From Flavobacterium ustbae (lineage in GTDB: Bacteria > Bacteroidota > Bacteroidia > Flavobacteriales > Flavobacteriaceae): DNA of 64,000 nt. This document shows positions 32,261 through 41,399 of this stretch, one piece after another (position 1 is the first letter of the stretch; every line of letters starts with the position of its first letter). A model generated the notes under the pieces. It did no database searches. It saw only the letters and a list, made by a program, of their open reading frames with translations, and was not told the origin of the DNA. The translations under genes were made by a program, and so were the position numbers. The stretch is from NCBI RefSeq assembly GCF_003946915.1, contig NZ_RPOC01000001.1, positions 620,001-684,000 of the forward strand, read 5' to 3'.

Positions 32261-33319
32261 TTATGCTTTTACCATACTTTTATAATGCACATCTGAAAGC
32301 TGTCTTAAGATTTCGGCACTTTTTTCTGGAGTAATATCTCGCTGCGATTCGCCCATCATTTCGTATCCAACCATAAATTTCTTTACCGTTGCCGATCTTA
32401 ACAATGGCGGGTAGAAGTGCATGTGAAAATGCCATTCTGGATGAAGCAATCCATCGGTTGGCGATTGGTGAATTCCTGAAGAATATGGAAAAGAAGTATT
32501 AAATAAATTGTCATACTTCGTAGTTAATTGCTTTAAGATTTTCGCGAAAGCGGTACTTTCTTCAGCAGTAAAATCGGTAATTTTATTTACGGCTCTTTTG
32601 CTTACAATCATCGTTTCGTAAGGCCAAATTGCCCAGAAAGGAACCAAAGCAACAAAATGATCATTTTCGATTACAATGCGATCGCCCACTTTTAATTCGG
32701 CTTTTACATAATCTTCTAGAAGCGTTCTTTGGTTTTTATCGTAATACGATTTTAAGCTGTTATGTGTTTTTTCCACCTGAGTTGGCAACGAAGATTGCGC
32801 CCAAATCTGACCGTGCGGGTGCGGATTGCTGCAACCCATCACGCTTCCTTTATTTTCAAAAATCTGAACGTGGTTGATGAATTTAATGTTTCCTAAATCG
32901 GTATATTCTTTTTGCCAAGTTTTGATGATGTTCTCAATATCTGCAATTTCCATTTCTGGTAACGTAAGATCGTGTCTTGGCGAAAAGCAAACAACTCGTG
33001 AAATTCCCTGCTCTGGTTTTGCTTTAAAAAAAGTATGTTTGATATCTTCTTCAAAAATAATTTCGTCCTGTTTCATAGCTGCAAAATCATTCTCAAAAAC
33101 AAAACTGTTTTCGTAAGCGGGATTATGAGCTCCGTTGGCACGAACATTTCCTGGGCATAAATAACAAGTTGGATCGTATTGCGGAAGTTCTTCTGTAGAA
33201 ATAACTTCGTTTTGTCCCTGCCAAGGTCGTTTAGAACGATGCGGAGAAACTAAAACCCATTCATTAATTAGGGGGTTGAAACGTCTGTGCGGATCTTCGT
33301 TAATGTCAAAATTTTTCAT
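32261..33319 (-). CDS. galT: Galactose-1-phosphate uridylyltransferase GalT
   Basis: This 352-residue enzyme has the catalytic HPHGQIWA motif (nucleophilic His), the N-terminal RRFNPLINEWVLVSPHRSKRPW, the zinc-binding CYLCPGN and the C-terminal EWHFHMHFYPPLLRS histidines. It exchanges UMP between UDP-glucose and galactose-1-phosphate in the Leloir pathway. The order galM-galK-galT in one direction, with 17 bp between galK and galT, shows an operon. No UDP-galactose 4-epimerase gene (galE) is in the window. Confidence 0.95.
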   Translation of the reverse strand: MKNFDINEDPHRRFNPLINEWVLVSPHRSKRPWQGQNEVISTEELPQYDPTCYLCPGNVRANGAHNPAYENSFVFENDFAAMKQDEIIFEEDIKHTFFKAKPEQGISRVVCFSPRHDLTLPEMEIADIENIIKTWQKEYTDLGNIKFINHVQIFENKGSVMGCSNPHPHGQIWAQSSLPTQVEKTHNSLKSYYDKNQRTLLEDYVKAELKVGDRIVIENDHFVALVPFWAIWPYETMIVSKRAVNKITDFTAEESTAFAKILKQLTTKYDNLFNTSFPYSSGIHQSPTDGLLHPEWHFHMHFYPPLLRSATVKKFMVGYEMMGESQRDITPEKSAEILRQLSDVHYKSMVKA

Positions 33320-33336
33320 TGTAGTGTGTTGTGGTA

Positions 33337-34497
33337 TTAAAGTAATGTTGTTCCGTTTGAGATTTTTACATCGTAGAATTTTAATTCAATTCCAAATGTA
33401 TCTAAATAAAGCTTAGAGAACTTACGTTTTACCTCATTTTCATGCCCTTTTTTAACTAAATTAATAGTGCAACCTCCAAAACCACCGCCCATAAGTCGCG
33501 AACCAACGATGGTTTCATCTTCTTTTGCTGTATCAACAAGCATGTCTAATTCTTCGCAGCTTACCTCATATTCTTGCGATAAACCATAATGTGTTTCAAA
33601 AAGCAATTCGCCCAAAAGTTCGATATTGCCCGCGTCTAAAGCTTTGCAGGCCTTGATAACACGATTGATCTCTTTTACTACAAAATGAACTCTGCTGAAA
33701 ACTTTTCCAGAAAATTTGTCTTTTAGACTCAAAACCTGTTCTTCGGTTGCATCTCTAAAACTTTTTACTTCTGGAAAATGGCTTTTTATGATTGATAAAC
33801 CTTCTTCACATTCAATTCTTCTGGTATTGTATTCAGATGTAAAAAGCGAATGTTTTACATTAGAATCAAACAAAATCAGAGAATAATCTTTGAAGTCGGC
33901 GTTGTGATATTCAAAATCTAAAGTATTGCAATCTAACTGAATAACTTTATTTTCAAGTCCGTGAACGCTAGAAAACTGATCCATAATTCCGCAGTTGATT
34001 CCAACCCAATGTTCTGCTTTCTGACCTAATAATGCGATATCTTTTTTCTCCAATTTTAAATCAAAAAGAGATTTAATTCCGAAAATCATTCCGCATTCTA
34101 AAGCGGCCGAAGAAGACAATCCAGAGCCAACGGGAATATTACTGCTGAAAACGCAGTTGAAACCTTCAAAAGAAAATCCGTTATCTTGAAGCTGTTTGAT
34201 AACCCCGCGAATATAATTCGTCCAAACCACATCGCTTAATTTTACTTCCTGAGTCAGATCGATTTCAAATTCTTCGTTTAAATCAATTGCGATTACTTTA
34301 GAAGTTTTGGAATTTTTTTTACCGAAAGCGAAACATATTATTTTGTCGATTGCAGCAGGTAAAACATAACCATCATTGTAGTCAATATGTTCTCCAATGA
34401 TGTTGATTCTGCCTGGAGAAAGTACCGTTTTTTCTGGAGAAGTTCCGAAAGATTTCTCAAAAAAAGCAGTGGTATTCTGTATTAAAATATCATTCAT
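33337..34497 (-). CDS. galK: Galactokinase GalK
   Basis: This 386-residue GHMP-family kinase has the galactokinase signature PGRINIIGEHIDYNDGYVLP (sugar-binding), the GHMP ATP motif VGSGLSSSAALE and the C-terminal RLMGGGFGGCTINLV. It phosphorylates galactose at C1 with ATP. It is 17 bp upstream of galT and is separated from galM by 223 bp of repeat sequence, so galK may have a second promoter. Confidence 0.95.
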   Translation of the reverse strand: MNDILIQNTTAFFEKSFGTSPEKTVLSPGRINIIGEHIDYNDGYVLPAAIDKIICFAFGKKNSKTSKVIAIDLNEEFEIDLTQEVKLSDVVWTNYIRGVIKQLQDNGFSFEGFNCVFSSNIPVGSGLSSSAALECGMIFGIKSLFDLKLEKKDIALLGQKAEHWVGINCGIMDQFSSVHGLENKVIQLDCNTLDFEYHNADFKDYSLILFDSNVKHSLFTSEYNTRRIECEEGLSIIKSHFPEVKSFRDATEEQVLSLKDKFSGKVFSRVHFVVKEINRVIKACKALDAGNIELLGELLFETHYGLSQEYEVSCEELDMLVDTAKEDETIVGSRLMGGGFGGCTINLVKKGHENEVKRKFSKLYLDTFGIELKFYDVKISNGTTLL

Positions 34498-34720
34498 TAT
34501 ATATAGTTAGTTGTATTGTGGTTTTTGGAATTGTATTAATATTTTTTTGAAATCATTTTTTCAATTAAAATTTAAATCGGCGTAAATCTGCTTTAATCTG
34601 TCTAAATCTGCGTGAAAAAATCTATACGCAAAGTTATTTCACGCTCCCGATAGCTATCGGGATTAAAAGATTTTAGCAGATTCAATTAGATTTTATTTAT
34701 CTCATCGAATGGCTATTATT
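34498..34720. repeat. Intergenic repeats between galM and galK
   Basis: The gap carries GGCGTAAATCTGCTTTAATC and related aatctg units, a cacgctcccg stretch and the short palindrome TCCCGATAGCTATCGGGA at 34645-34662. No gene is seen, and no clear promoter was found. Confidence 0.65.
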
Positions 34721-35773
34721 TTAATTTAAACTTTCAAATTTATAAAGCGTTTTCTGCGTGTATTCTTCTCCTTTTTTCAAAATAGCATTTGGAAAATGAG
34801 CATGATTTGGAGCGTCTGGGAAATTTTGCGTTTCAAAACAAATTCCGCTCTGTGCATTGTAATCTACATTTTCTTTTCCTTTTAGTTTTCCGAAACAATT
34901 TCCGCCTACATATATATGTACACTTGGCTGATCGGTGTACACATTCATTCTCAAGTTATTTTTAAGACTGATTAACTGCGCCACAATTTCTGTTTTAGAA
35001 TTGACTACGAAAGAATTGTCAATAGGAAACGGACAGTTTTTTGGCGTTCTGAAATCAAAATCATGATTCGTTAAATCGGTATAATTTCCCGTTGGAATAT
35101 TGTCTGGATTTGTTTCCAGCATTTTAGCCGATTTGATAAACATTTGCTGTTCCAGAATATTTGCATCGTGTCCGTCAAGATTAAAATAGCTGTGATGCGT
35201 TAAGTTGATAACCGTATCTTCAGTTGAGGTTGCTTTATATTCTAACTTTAATTCGTTTTCTTCGGTTAACGTATAAGTCAAGAAAACGGTCATTTCTCCT
35301 GGAAAGCCTTCGTCTAAATGTTCGCTCAAGAGACTAAAAGTAACAGATGGATTTTCTCCAGAAATTACATTCGCTACATTCCAGATTCTTCTTCCAAATC
35401 CCATATCACCGCCATGAAGCGTATTTCCGTTATTGTTTTCATCAAGCTTAAATTCGATGTCATTTAGGCTAAAAGCACCTTTATGAATACGTCCGGCATA
35501 ACGGCCAACGGTAGTTCCGAAATAAGGAGCACTTGGTAAATTATAAGATTCTAAATACGCTTCTATATTATCGAAACCTAAAACCACATCTACCAGTTTT
35601 CCGTTTAACGGAATTTGGATCGAAGTTACCGTTGCACCATAATTGATGATCTGAACTTTCATTCCGTTTTTGTTAACGAGATCAATTGAATAAATTTCAT
35701 CCTTATTAGGCATTAAACCAAACAATTTACAATTAGGATTCTCTTTTAAATGCGATATGTGTTTTATTTCCAT
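34721..35773 (-). CDS. galM: Aldose 1-epimerase (galactose mutarotase) GalM
   Basis: This 350-residue protein starts at the ATG 35771-35773 (MEIKHISHLKENP). A longer frame to 35,812 would start within the promoter and operator region and is unlikely. Family motifs are NYGATVTSIQIPL, GRYAGRIHKGAF, NTLHGGDMGFGRR with the catalytic His, HSYFNLDG and GICFETQNFPDAPNH with the catalytic Glu. It has no signal peptide, so it is cytoplasmic. It heads the galM-galK-galT unit and is divergent from the GntR gene. Confidence 0.93.
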   Translation of the reverse strand: MEIKHISHLKENPNCKLFGLMPNKDEIYSIDLVNKNGMKVQIINYGATVTSIQIPLNGKLVDVVLGFDNIEAYLESYNLPSAPYFGTTVGRYAGRIHKGAFSLNDIEFKLDENNNGNTLHGGDMGFGRRIWNVANVISGENPSVTFSLLSEHLDEGFPGEMTVFLTYTLTEENELKLEYKATSTEDTVINLTHHSYFNLDGHDANILEQQMFIKSAKMLETNPDNIPTGNYTDLTNHDFDFRTPKNCPFPIDNSFVVNSKTEIVAQLISLKNNLRMNVYTDQPSVHIYVGGNCFGKLKGKENVDYNAQSGICFETQNFPDAPNHAHFPNAILKKGEEYTQKTLYKFESLN

Positions 35774-35797
35774 AAAAAAATTACCAAAAGTGAAATT

Positions 35798-35805
35798 CAA
35801 AAATA
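35798..35805 (-). promoter_or_regulatory. Candidate -7 element for galM
   Basis: Minus-strand TATTTTTG fits TAnnTTTG, 25 bp before the chosen galM start. It supports that start, because the longer frame would begin upstream of this promoter. Confidence 0.5.
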
Positions 35806-35816
35806 GAAACATTTAT

Positions 35817-35824
35817 TATTTTTG
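35817..35824 (+). promoter_or_regulatory. Candidate -7 element for the GntR-family gene
   Basis: TATTTTTG fits TAnnTTTG on the plus strand and lies 51 bp before the gntR-type start. The operator candidate begins 3 bp after it, about at the transcription start. Confidence 0.5.
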
Positions 35825-35826
35825 CA

Positions 35827-35843
35827 TACCAGTACCTACCAGT
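35827..35843. promoter_or_regulatory. Direct-repeat operator candidate in the galM/gntR promoter region
   Basis: TACCAGT, spacer ACC, TACCAGT: a direct repeat with a 10-bp period, one helical turn, in the divergent promoter region. It overlaps the expected gntR start site and the region upstream of the galM -7 element. It is the natural candidate for binding by the adjacent GntR-family protein. Confidence 0.6.
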
Positions 35844-35874
35844 TTTTAATATTAATAGTCAAAATGACTTTATC

Positions 35875-36873
35875 ATGAGCCTTATTTCAATTCAAAATAA
35901 TATTGGTCTGCCAAAATATAAGCAGATTATTCTTTCAATAGAAAAAGCTATTGAAGAGGGGAATTTAGTTAAAGGTGACAGGCTTCCGTCGGTCAATAAA
36001 GTCTGCTTGGCTTTTTCTTTGTCTCGAGATACGGTCTTACTGGCGTATGAGGAATTGAAGAAAAGGGGAATTATTTATGCCATTCCTGGGAAGGGATATT
36101 ATGTTAAAAGCGTTGAAATCACTATAACTCAGAAGGTTTTTTTACTTTTTGACGAATTGAATATTTTCAAAGAAGACATTTATAATTCGTTTTTAAAAAA
36201 CATCGGAAAAAATGTTCAGGTCGATATTTTCTTTCATCATTTTAATGTTCAAGTTTTCAAAAAACTCCTAAATGACAGCAATGGAAATTATACCAAATAC
36301 ATTATCATGCCGACGAACTTAAACGATATCGTCGATTCTATAAAAACCCTACCAGTAGGCGACGTAATTATTTTGGATCAGACCAATTCTGAGTTGAAAA
36401 TGTTTCCGGCGATTTACCAGAATCATCAAAAAGATATTTATGAAGGTTTGATAAAAGGCAAATCCCGTTTGTCAAAATACAAGAAACTGATTTTAATTTT
36501 TTCTGGTTTTAGAGAACCTACAGGAATGAAATTGGGTTTTGAATTATTCTGCCAGACGTATGGTTTTGAATATGAAATTATCTCAGATTTCAGCAACCAA
36601 TCAATTGCTTTGGGAGATTTGTATATTATTCCTAACGATCGCGATTTGCTTTTGGTTATCGAAAATGCGATCAATCGAAATTTAAAACTAGGAGAAGACT
36701 TCGGAATTATATCTTATAATGAAACTGCATTAAAGAAAATCGCTGCAAACGGAATTACGACAATCTCAACCAATTTTGAATTGATGGGAAAAATTCTAGC
36801 CGATATGATTCTAAAAGGAACAAAAGAGCAGATCGAAAACAGATCTGCTCTTATTATGCGGAATTCTTTGTAA
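35875..36873 (+). CDS. GntR-family transcriptional regulator with periplasmic-binding-like sensor domain
   Basis: This 332-residue regulator has an N-terminal winged helix typical of GntR (PKYKQIILSIEKAIEEG, GDRLPSVNKVCLAFSLSRDTV, RGIIYAIPGKGYYV). Its C-terminal domain of about 250 residues resembles LacI-type sugar-binding domains (YIIMPTNLN, DVIILDQ, GFELFCQTYGF, GIISYNETALKKIAANGITTIS). This fusion is common in Bacteroidota sugar regulators. It is divergent from galM-galK-galT and probably controls them in response to galactose; a direct-repeat operator candidate lies between the genes. Confidence 0.88.
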   Translation: MSLISIQNNIGLPKYKQIILSIEKAIEEGNLVKGDRLPSVNKVCLAFSLSRDTVLLAYEELKKRGIIYAIPGKGYYVKSVEITITQKVFLLFDELNIFKEDIYNSFLKNIGKNVQVDIFFHHFNVQVFKKLLNDSNGNYTKYIIMPTNLNDIVDSIKTLPVGDVIILDQTNSELKMFPAIYQNHQKDIYEGLIKGKSRLSKYKKLILIFSGFREPTGMKLGFELFCQTYGFEYEIISDFSNQSIALGDLYIIPNDRDLLLVIENAINRNLKLGEDFGIISYNETALKKIAANGITTISTNFELMGKILADMILKGTKEQIENRSALIMRNSL

Positions 36874-36897
36874 AAATTTTTTTGCGAATAAATTTTT

Positions 36898-37029
36898 AAA
36901 CACATAGAAACATAGATTTTTTGAACTTTAAAAAGAGTACAAAAGAAACTAGTTTCCACACATAGCTATGTGCATTTAAAAAAGTGAAACGCCTTATCTC
37001 CACAAAGAAAAGCTATGTTTCTATGTGTT
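36898..37029. repeat. Intergenic inverted repeat (acacatag family), complete copy
   Basis: AAACACATAGAAACATAG at the left and AGCTATGTTTCTATGTGTT at the right are inverted arms. In the centre are CACACATAGCTATGTGCA and AGTGAAACGCCTT. It fills the space between the convergent gntR-type and NUDIX genes and is the fullest copy of this family in the window. Confidence 0.75.
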
Positions 37030-37049
37030 AAATAAATATGCGTTACAGC

Positions 37050-37739
37050 TTACAAATTCAGAACAAAATCGTTAAGTAATTTTTCTTCATATTTCTCTTT
37101 ATTAAAAGTATATAAATAAGAACCTTTGCGAGAAGACTGCATGTCTTTTTCGTCTAGTTTATTTAAGATTTCTAAAGAGTTTATTTTACTGATGAAATTT
37201 CTTTTATCCAATTCTTTGCTCAAAATTGCTTCGTATAATTCTAAAAGCTGACGCATGGTGAATTTCTCTGGAAGTAATTCAAAACCAATTGGTTTTACAG
37301 AGGTTTTGTATCGAAGTCTTTTAATTGCGTTTTGCACCATTTCGTTGTGGTCGAAAATTAAGTTTGGCGCATCGTTAATTGGGAACCATTCTGCATGATA
37401 ATTCTGAATCAATTCTGCATTGTGATTTTCTATATTAATTAAAGCAAAATAAGAAACCGAAATGGTTCTTTCTACAGGGTCACGATCAATTTCGCTGTAA
37501 GCATATAGCTGCTCCATGTAAATATCGTTAAGACCTGTATATGTATTTAATATTCTAGTTGCGGCAGCATCTAAAACTTCATCGCGTTTTAGAAATCCTC
37601 CAATCAAGGACCATTTTCCTTTTTCAGGCTCAAAATCTCTTTGAATCAGAAGGATTTTCAAGCCCTCATGATCAAATCCGAAAATGATGCAGTCTACCGC
37701 TAGTAAAACTTTATCAGCAGAGCTATAACTGTTTAGCAT
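37050..37739 (-). CDS. araR: NUDIX-domain transcriptional regulator, AraR-like
   Basis: This 229-residue protein has an N-terminal NUDIX domain (LLAVDCIIFGFDHEGLKILL, GKWSLIGGFLKRDEVLDAA) and a C-terminal winged-helix-like domain (FTMRQLLELYEAILSKELDK, RNFISKINSLEIL). The NUDIX box is degenerate: the REUxEE residues are replaced (TRILNTYTGL), so hydrolase activity is unlikely and a sensor role is favoured. A NUDIX-fold arabinose regulator, AraR, is known from Bacteroides. The gene is divergent from the arabinan locus, and inverted repeats of one design lie upstream of it, susC, araB and a symporter. Confidence 0.85.
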   Translation of the reverse strand: MLNSYSSADKVLLAVDCIIFGFDHEGLKILLIQRDFEPEKGKWSLIGGFLKRDEVLDAAATRILNTYTGLNDIYMEQLYAYSEIDRDPVERTISVSYFALINIENHNAELIQNYHAEWFPINDAPNLIFDHNEMVQNAIKRLRYKTSVKPIGFELLPEKFTMRQLLELYEAILSKELDKRNFISKINSLEILNKLDEKDMQSSRKGSYLYTFNKEKYEEKLLNDFVLNL

Positions 37740-37795
37740 ATATAATTAATTTGGATGGGTAAATATATGAACTTCCTAAAAGCTTTCATAATTTA

Positions 37796-37816
37796 TTAAT
37801 GTAGATTTCACACTTA
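37796..37816. promoter_or_regulatory. AraR-box-like inverted repeat upstream of the NUDIX regulator
   Basis: Arms TTAATGT and ACACTTA with spacer AGATTTC. The symmetry is imperfect (5 of 7 pairs), but arm length, spacer length and the TGT...ACA core match the three other boxes. It lies 57 bp before the regulator start, suggesting autoregulation. Confidence 0.55.
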
Positions 37817-38089
37817 CATAATTAACTGCTCAAATGTATAGTTAAAAAAGTAACTTTTTACATAAAAATAACATACAAATATTCTTTTTAAGATTTTTTT
37901 AAGAAAAAAACAGGACAGTCAAGGATAGTTTTTTGCAAAAAAGCTTCTGTTTAATCAAAATTGATCTGAAATAAACAATCTTTTACCTACAAAAATATCT
38001 ATTTTTTCAATTCAAAATACTAAAAAACAGATTATTTGTATTTTTTTTTGATTGATGTGTTTTTTGATTAAAAAACGACTTTTTCATTA

Positions 38090-38110
38090 AAAGTGTATTT
38101 TTTACACAAT
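38090..38110. promoter_or_regulatory. AraR-box-like inverted repeat upstream of susC
   Basis: Arms AAAGTGT and ACACAAT with spacer ATTTTTT, in the 574-bp region between the NUDIX regulator and susC. The GTGTA/TACAC core is a perfect inverted repeat. The rest of this gap is very AT-rich with several T-runs and no gene; near-consensus TTAATTTG at 38174-38181 may be part of the susC promoter. Confidence 0.6.
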
Positions 38111-38313
38111 TAAAACTTAAAAAAGGGCTGTTTTTTTGAAAAAACTATGAGTTTTTAAATGTTAATTGAACACTTAATTTGCGATATGTGTTTTTTTTCT
38201 GCTCTTTTTTTGTGATATTAATTTGTTTACGTGGTTTTTTTTTAGTTAAATTTACAAATGTAAGATTAACACTTATTAACTTAAAACCACTAACCAATCT
38301 TAACTAAACCATT

Positions 38314-41300
38314 ATGATTACAAAACAAAAATTACTTTTGTATTGCAATTTTCTATTGCCAAAAAAGAACTGGATTTTAGCAGTATTGATGCTGTTATTT
38401 TCTGCCAATCAATTGTCTGCTCAAGGCAAAACGATAACAGGAGTTGTAACATCGGCACAAGACAATCTTCCTTTGCCGGGTGTAAACATTATTATAAAAG
38501 GAACCAAAACAGTTACTACAACTGGATTTGATGGAGAGTATTCGATTAAAGCCTCACCAAATGATGTTTTAGTTTTTTCATTTATAGGATTTCAGAACAA
38601 AGAGATAGTTGTAGGAAGCCAGTCTAAAATTGATGCGGCTTTAGGCGAAGATACCAATAAGCTTAATGAGGTAGTTGTTATTGGTTACGGAACTCAAAAG
38701 AAATCGGACTTAACGGGTTCTGTAAGTGTCGTTAATTTAGAATCGGCTAAAAAAGTAGTGACTTACGATGCGGCCAAAATGCTTCAAGGGCAAGTACCAG
38801 GTGTTACGGTTCAATCTTCGGGAGAACCAGGAGGTTTTGTCAATGTAAAAATTAGAGGGATAACTTCATTTAGTAACAACAATCCATTGTTTGTAATTGA
38901 CGGAATTATGGTTGATTCTCCATACGATTTTGCTCCAGGAGAAATAGAATCGATGCAGGTTTTAAAAGATGCTTCTTCGGCTGCTATTTATGGTGTTCGC
39001 GGTGCAAATGGTGTTGTAATTATTACAACTAAAAAAGGCAGACAAGGCAAAATGGATATTAAATTCAAGTCGATTGTAGGTCTTCAAAACGTGGCTAAAA
39101 AGTGGGATGTTACAGATCGTTTAGGATATCAGAAAATCACAAGCGAGGCGGAAAGAAACAGAGATATTAGAGCAGGAGTTCCTGTAAGTATTGCTCCAGG
39201 AAACGACCCAAATAGTCCATCTTATATATCAAATGTAAATACAGACTGGCAAAAAGAAGCTTTTCAGACGGGGGTTGTGCAAAATCAAGCTCTTACATTT
39301 ACTGGTGGTGCAGAAAGTATCGCGTATAGCTTTAATGTAGATTATTTTAAAAATACAAGCTACATCAAAACGCCTCAGGACTATGAGAGATTATCGACCA
39401 ATTTAAATTTAAACGGTAAAAAAGGAAGATTTAAATACGGTGCGAAAATAGCGTATACGCAATCTGACAAAGAAATTTTTAACGAATACAATGCAGGACA
39501 AACTGTTGTAAGTGACATCTTAGGAGCGGTTCCGACTATGCCAGTTTACGATGCCAACAGACTTGGAGGTTACGGAGGTACAGACAACTTGACGCAAAGA
39601 GCTATTTCTATGAACCCAATTGGGTACAACAATTTAATTGACAACAACGGAAAAAGAAATCGTTTCATTGGAGACGTTTGGGGAGAAGTTGAAATAGTAA
39701 AAGGTCTTAAATATAAACTGGATGTAAGTTATGACAGAACAGACTGGGAAAACAGAAAATTTATTCCGCCAAGTGATTTAGGATGGTATTATATTACTAC
39801 AAATGATGAAGCTTCTCTGGATGTTGAAACTGGAAATGAGTTAAGAACATTCTTAAATAACATTTTAACTTATGAAGTTACATTAGGCAAACATAAAATT
39901 GATGCTCTTGCGGGTTGGATCCAAGAAAAAAGAGATTATCACAGATATAATATGAGAGGTGTAGGTTTTACTCCAAACGACATTCCGATGCTTCAGTATG
40001 CTGATGCTAGAAATGCATCTGAGTATAAATTTACAATTACAGGAGTATCTTATATCAGCAGATTGAATTATTCTTATGATGACAGATATTTAGTGCAGGG
40101 TAACTTTAGACAAGATAAAACATCTCTTTTTAGCGAAAAAAATAACTCAGCAAACTTTTACTCTTTTTCAGGAGGATGGAAACTTAGCAACGAAAAATTT
40201 TGGACATTGCCTGAATGGATAAGCAATATTAAACTTAGAGGAGGTTATGGTACATTAGGAAACAATACTATTTCGCAATATTTCTTTGCTTCGACAGTAA
40301 ACAGTTTTGCAGGATATGATTTTAATAATGAGCTTGCACCTGGAACAACGGTAGTAGCTGCTCTTGACCCAAATGTAAAATGGGAAAAATCGATCAACTC
40401 CAATGTTGGAATCGAGTTAGGATTCTTCAATAATGATTTACAGTTTACGGCTGAATATTTCATCAAAAAATCAGATGATTTATTATTGGGAGTTCCTCTG
40501 CCGTTTTCTACAGGAGCATTTCCAGCAAGTGTAACAACAAATGCAGGATCGATGAAAAACTCAGGAGTAGAATTTACAGCGTCTTACAGCAATCACCATC
40601 ATAAATTTAAATATGATATTTCGGCCAACTTTGGAACACTTAAAAATGAAGTGACTAAAATCGGTGTAAACGGAAATCCTATTTATGGAGCAGTTTCTAA
40701 AACAGAAGTAGGAAGATCGGTAGGAGAAATGTTTGCTTGGGAAGCGATTGGAATTTTCCAGAATGCGGCTGAAGTTGCGTCTTCTCCAACACAAACTGGC
40801 GCGGCTCCTGGAGACATAAAATTTAGAGATGTAAATGGAGACGGAGCTATAACTGATGCTGATAGAACTTTTCAAGGCGTAACCATTCCTAAATATGGTT
40901 TCGGATTTAATTTTAGTGCTTCTTATTCCAACTTTGATTTCTCCATGTTTTGGCAAGGAGCTGGTGGAAATAAAGTATTTAATGCCATGTACCGCAACTT
41001 AATGATTGGTCAATACACCAACCATCATACAGACGAATTAAATTATTGGACACCAACTAACACCAATACCAATATTCCAGCTCCAGTTATTGGAGATCCA
41101 AATGGAAATGCTAGAGATTCAAACAGATTTATTGAAAGCGGTGATTATTTGAAATTACAGACAATGGAAATCGGTTACAACATTCCGATTAAAGATAAAT
41201 TTATTGAAAAAGCTAAGGTTTACCTAAATGGTCAAAACCTGTTAATTATCTCTAAATACAAAGGATACGATCCTGACTTTAACAGTGACGGATTGCTTTC

Positions 41301-41370
41301 AAGAGGATATGATGCAGGATCTTTTCCAAATCCGAGAACAATTTCTTTAGGAGTAGAAGTGAGCTTCTAA
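38314..41370 (+). CDS. SusC-like TonB-dependent outer-membrane transporter (arabinan PUL)
   Basis: This 1018-residue protein has a signal peptide ending LSAQGK, a carboxypeptidase-like regulatory domain (GVVTSAQDNLPLPGVNIIIKG, GFDGEYSIKA, residues 35-115), and the plug start VVVIGYGTQKKSDLTGSVS with GVRGANGVVIITTKKGRQG, all typical of SusC. The 22-strand barrel ends with the aromatic terminus VSF. With the SusD partner 29 bp downstream it should import arabinan oligosaccharides made by the following GH43 enzymes. The substrate is inferred from the enzyme set. Confidence 0.95.
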   Translation: MITKQKLLLYCNFLLPKKNWILAVLMLLFSANQLSAQGKTITGVVTSAQDNLPLPGVNIIIKGTKTVTTTGFDGEYSIKASPNDVLVFSFIGFQNKEIVVGSQSKIDAALGEDTNKLNEVVVIGYGTQKKSDLTGSVSVVNLESAKKVVTYDAAKMLQGQVPGVTVQSSGEPGGFVNVKIRGITSFSNNNPLFVIDGIMVDSPYDFAPGEIESMQVLKDASSAAIYGVRGANGVVIITTKKGRQGKMDIKFKSIVGLQNVAKKWDVTDRLGYQKITSEAERNRDIRAGVPVSIAPGNDPNSPSYISNVNTDWQKEAFQTGVVQNQALTFTGGAESIAYSFNVDYFKNTSYIKTPQDYERLSTNLNLNGKKGRFKYGAKIAYTQSDKEIFNEYNAGQTVVSDILGAVPTMPVYDANRLGGYGGTDNLTQRAISMNPIGYNNLIDNNGKRNRFIGDVWGEVEIVKGLKYKLDVSYDRTDWENRKFIPPSDLGWYYITTNDEASLDVETGNELRTFLNNILTYEVTLGKHKIDALAGWIQEKRDYHRYNMRGVGFTPNDIPMLQYADARNASEYKFTITGVSYISRLNYSYDDRYLVQGNFRQDKTSLFSEKNNSANFYSFSGGWKLSNEKFWTLPEWISNIKLRGGYGTLGNNTISQYFFASTVNSFAGYDFNNELAPGTTVVAALDPNVKWEKSINSNVGIELGFFNNDLQFTAEYFIKKSDDLLLGVPLPFSTGAFPASVTTNAGSMKNSGVEFTASYSNHHHKFKYDISANFGTLKNEVTKIGVNGNPIYGAVSKTEVGRSVGEMFAWEAIGIFQNAAEVASSPTQTGAAPGDIKFRDVNGDGAITDADRTFQGVTIPKYGFGFNFSASYSNFDFSMFWQGAGGNKVFNAMYRNLMIGQYTNHHTDELNYWTPTNTNTNIPAPVIGDPNGNARDSNRFIESGDYLKLQTMEIGYNIPIKDKFIEKAKVYLNGQNLLIISKYKGYDPDFNSDGLLSRGYDAGSFPNPRTISLGVEVSF

Positions 41371-41399
41371 ACCAGGTCTAACCATTAAAACGTATTAAA

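Noticed and set aside
35774-35812. Longer GalM start at 35,812
   Set aside because: The extension is hydrophobic, non-family sequence, and it would cover the galM -7 element.
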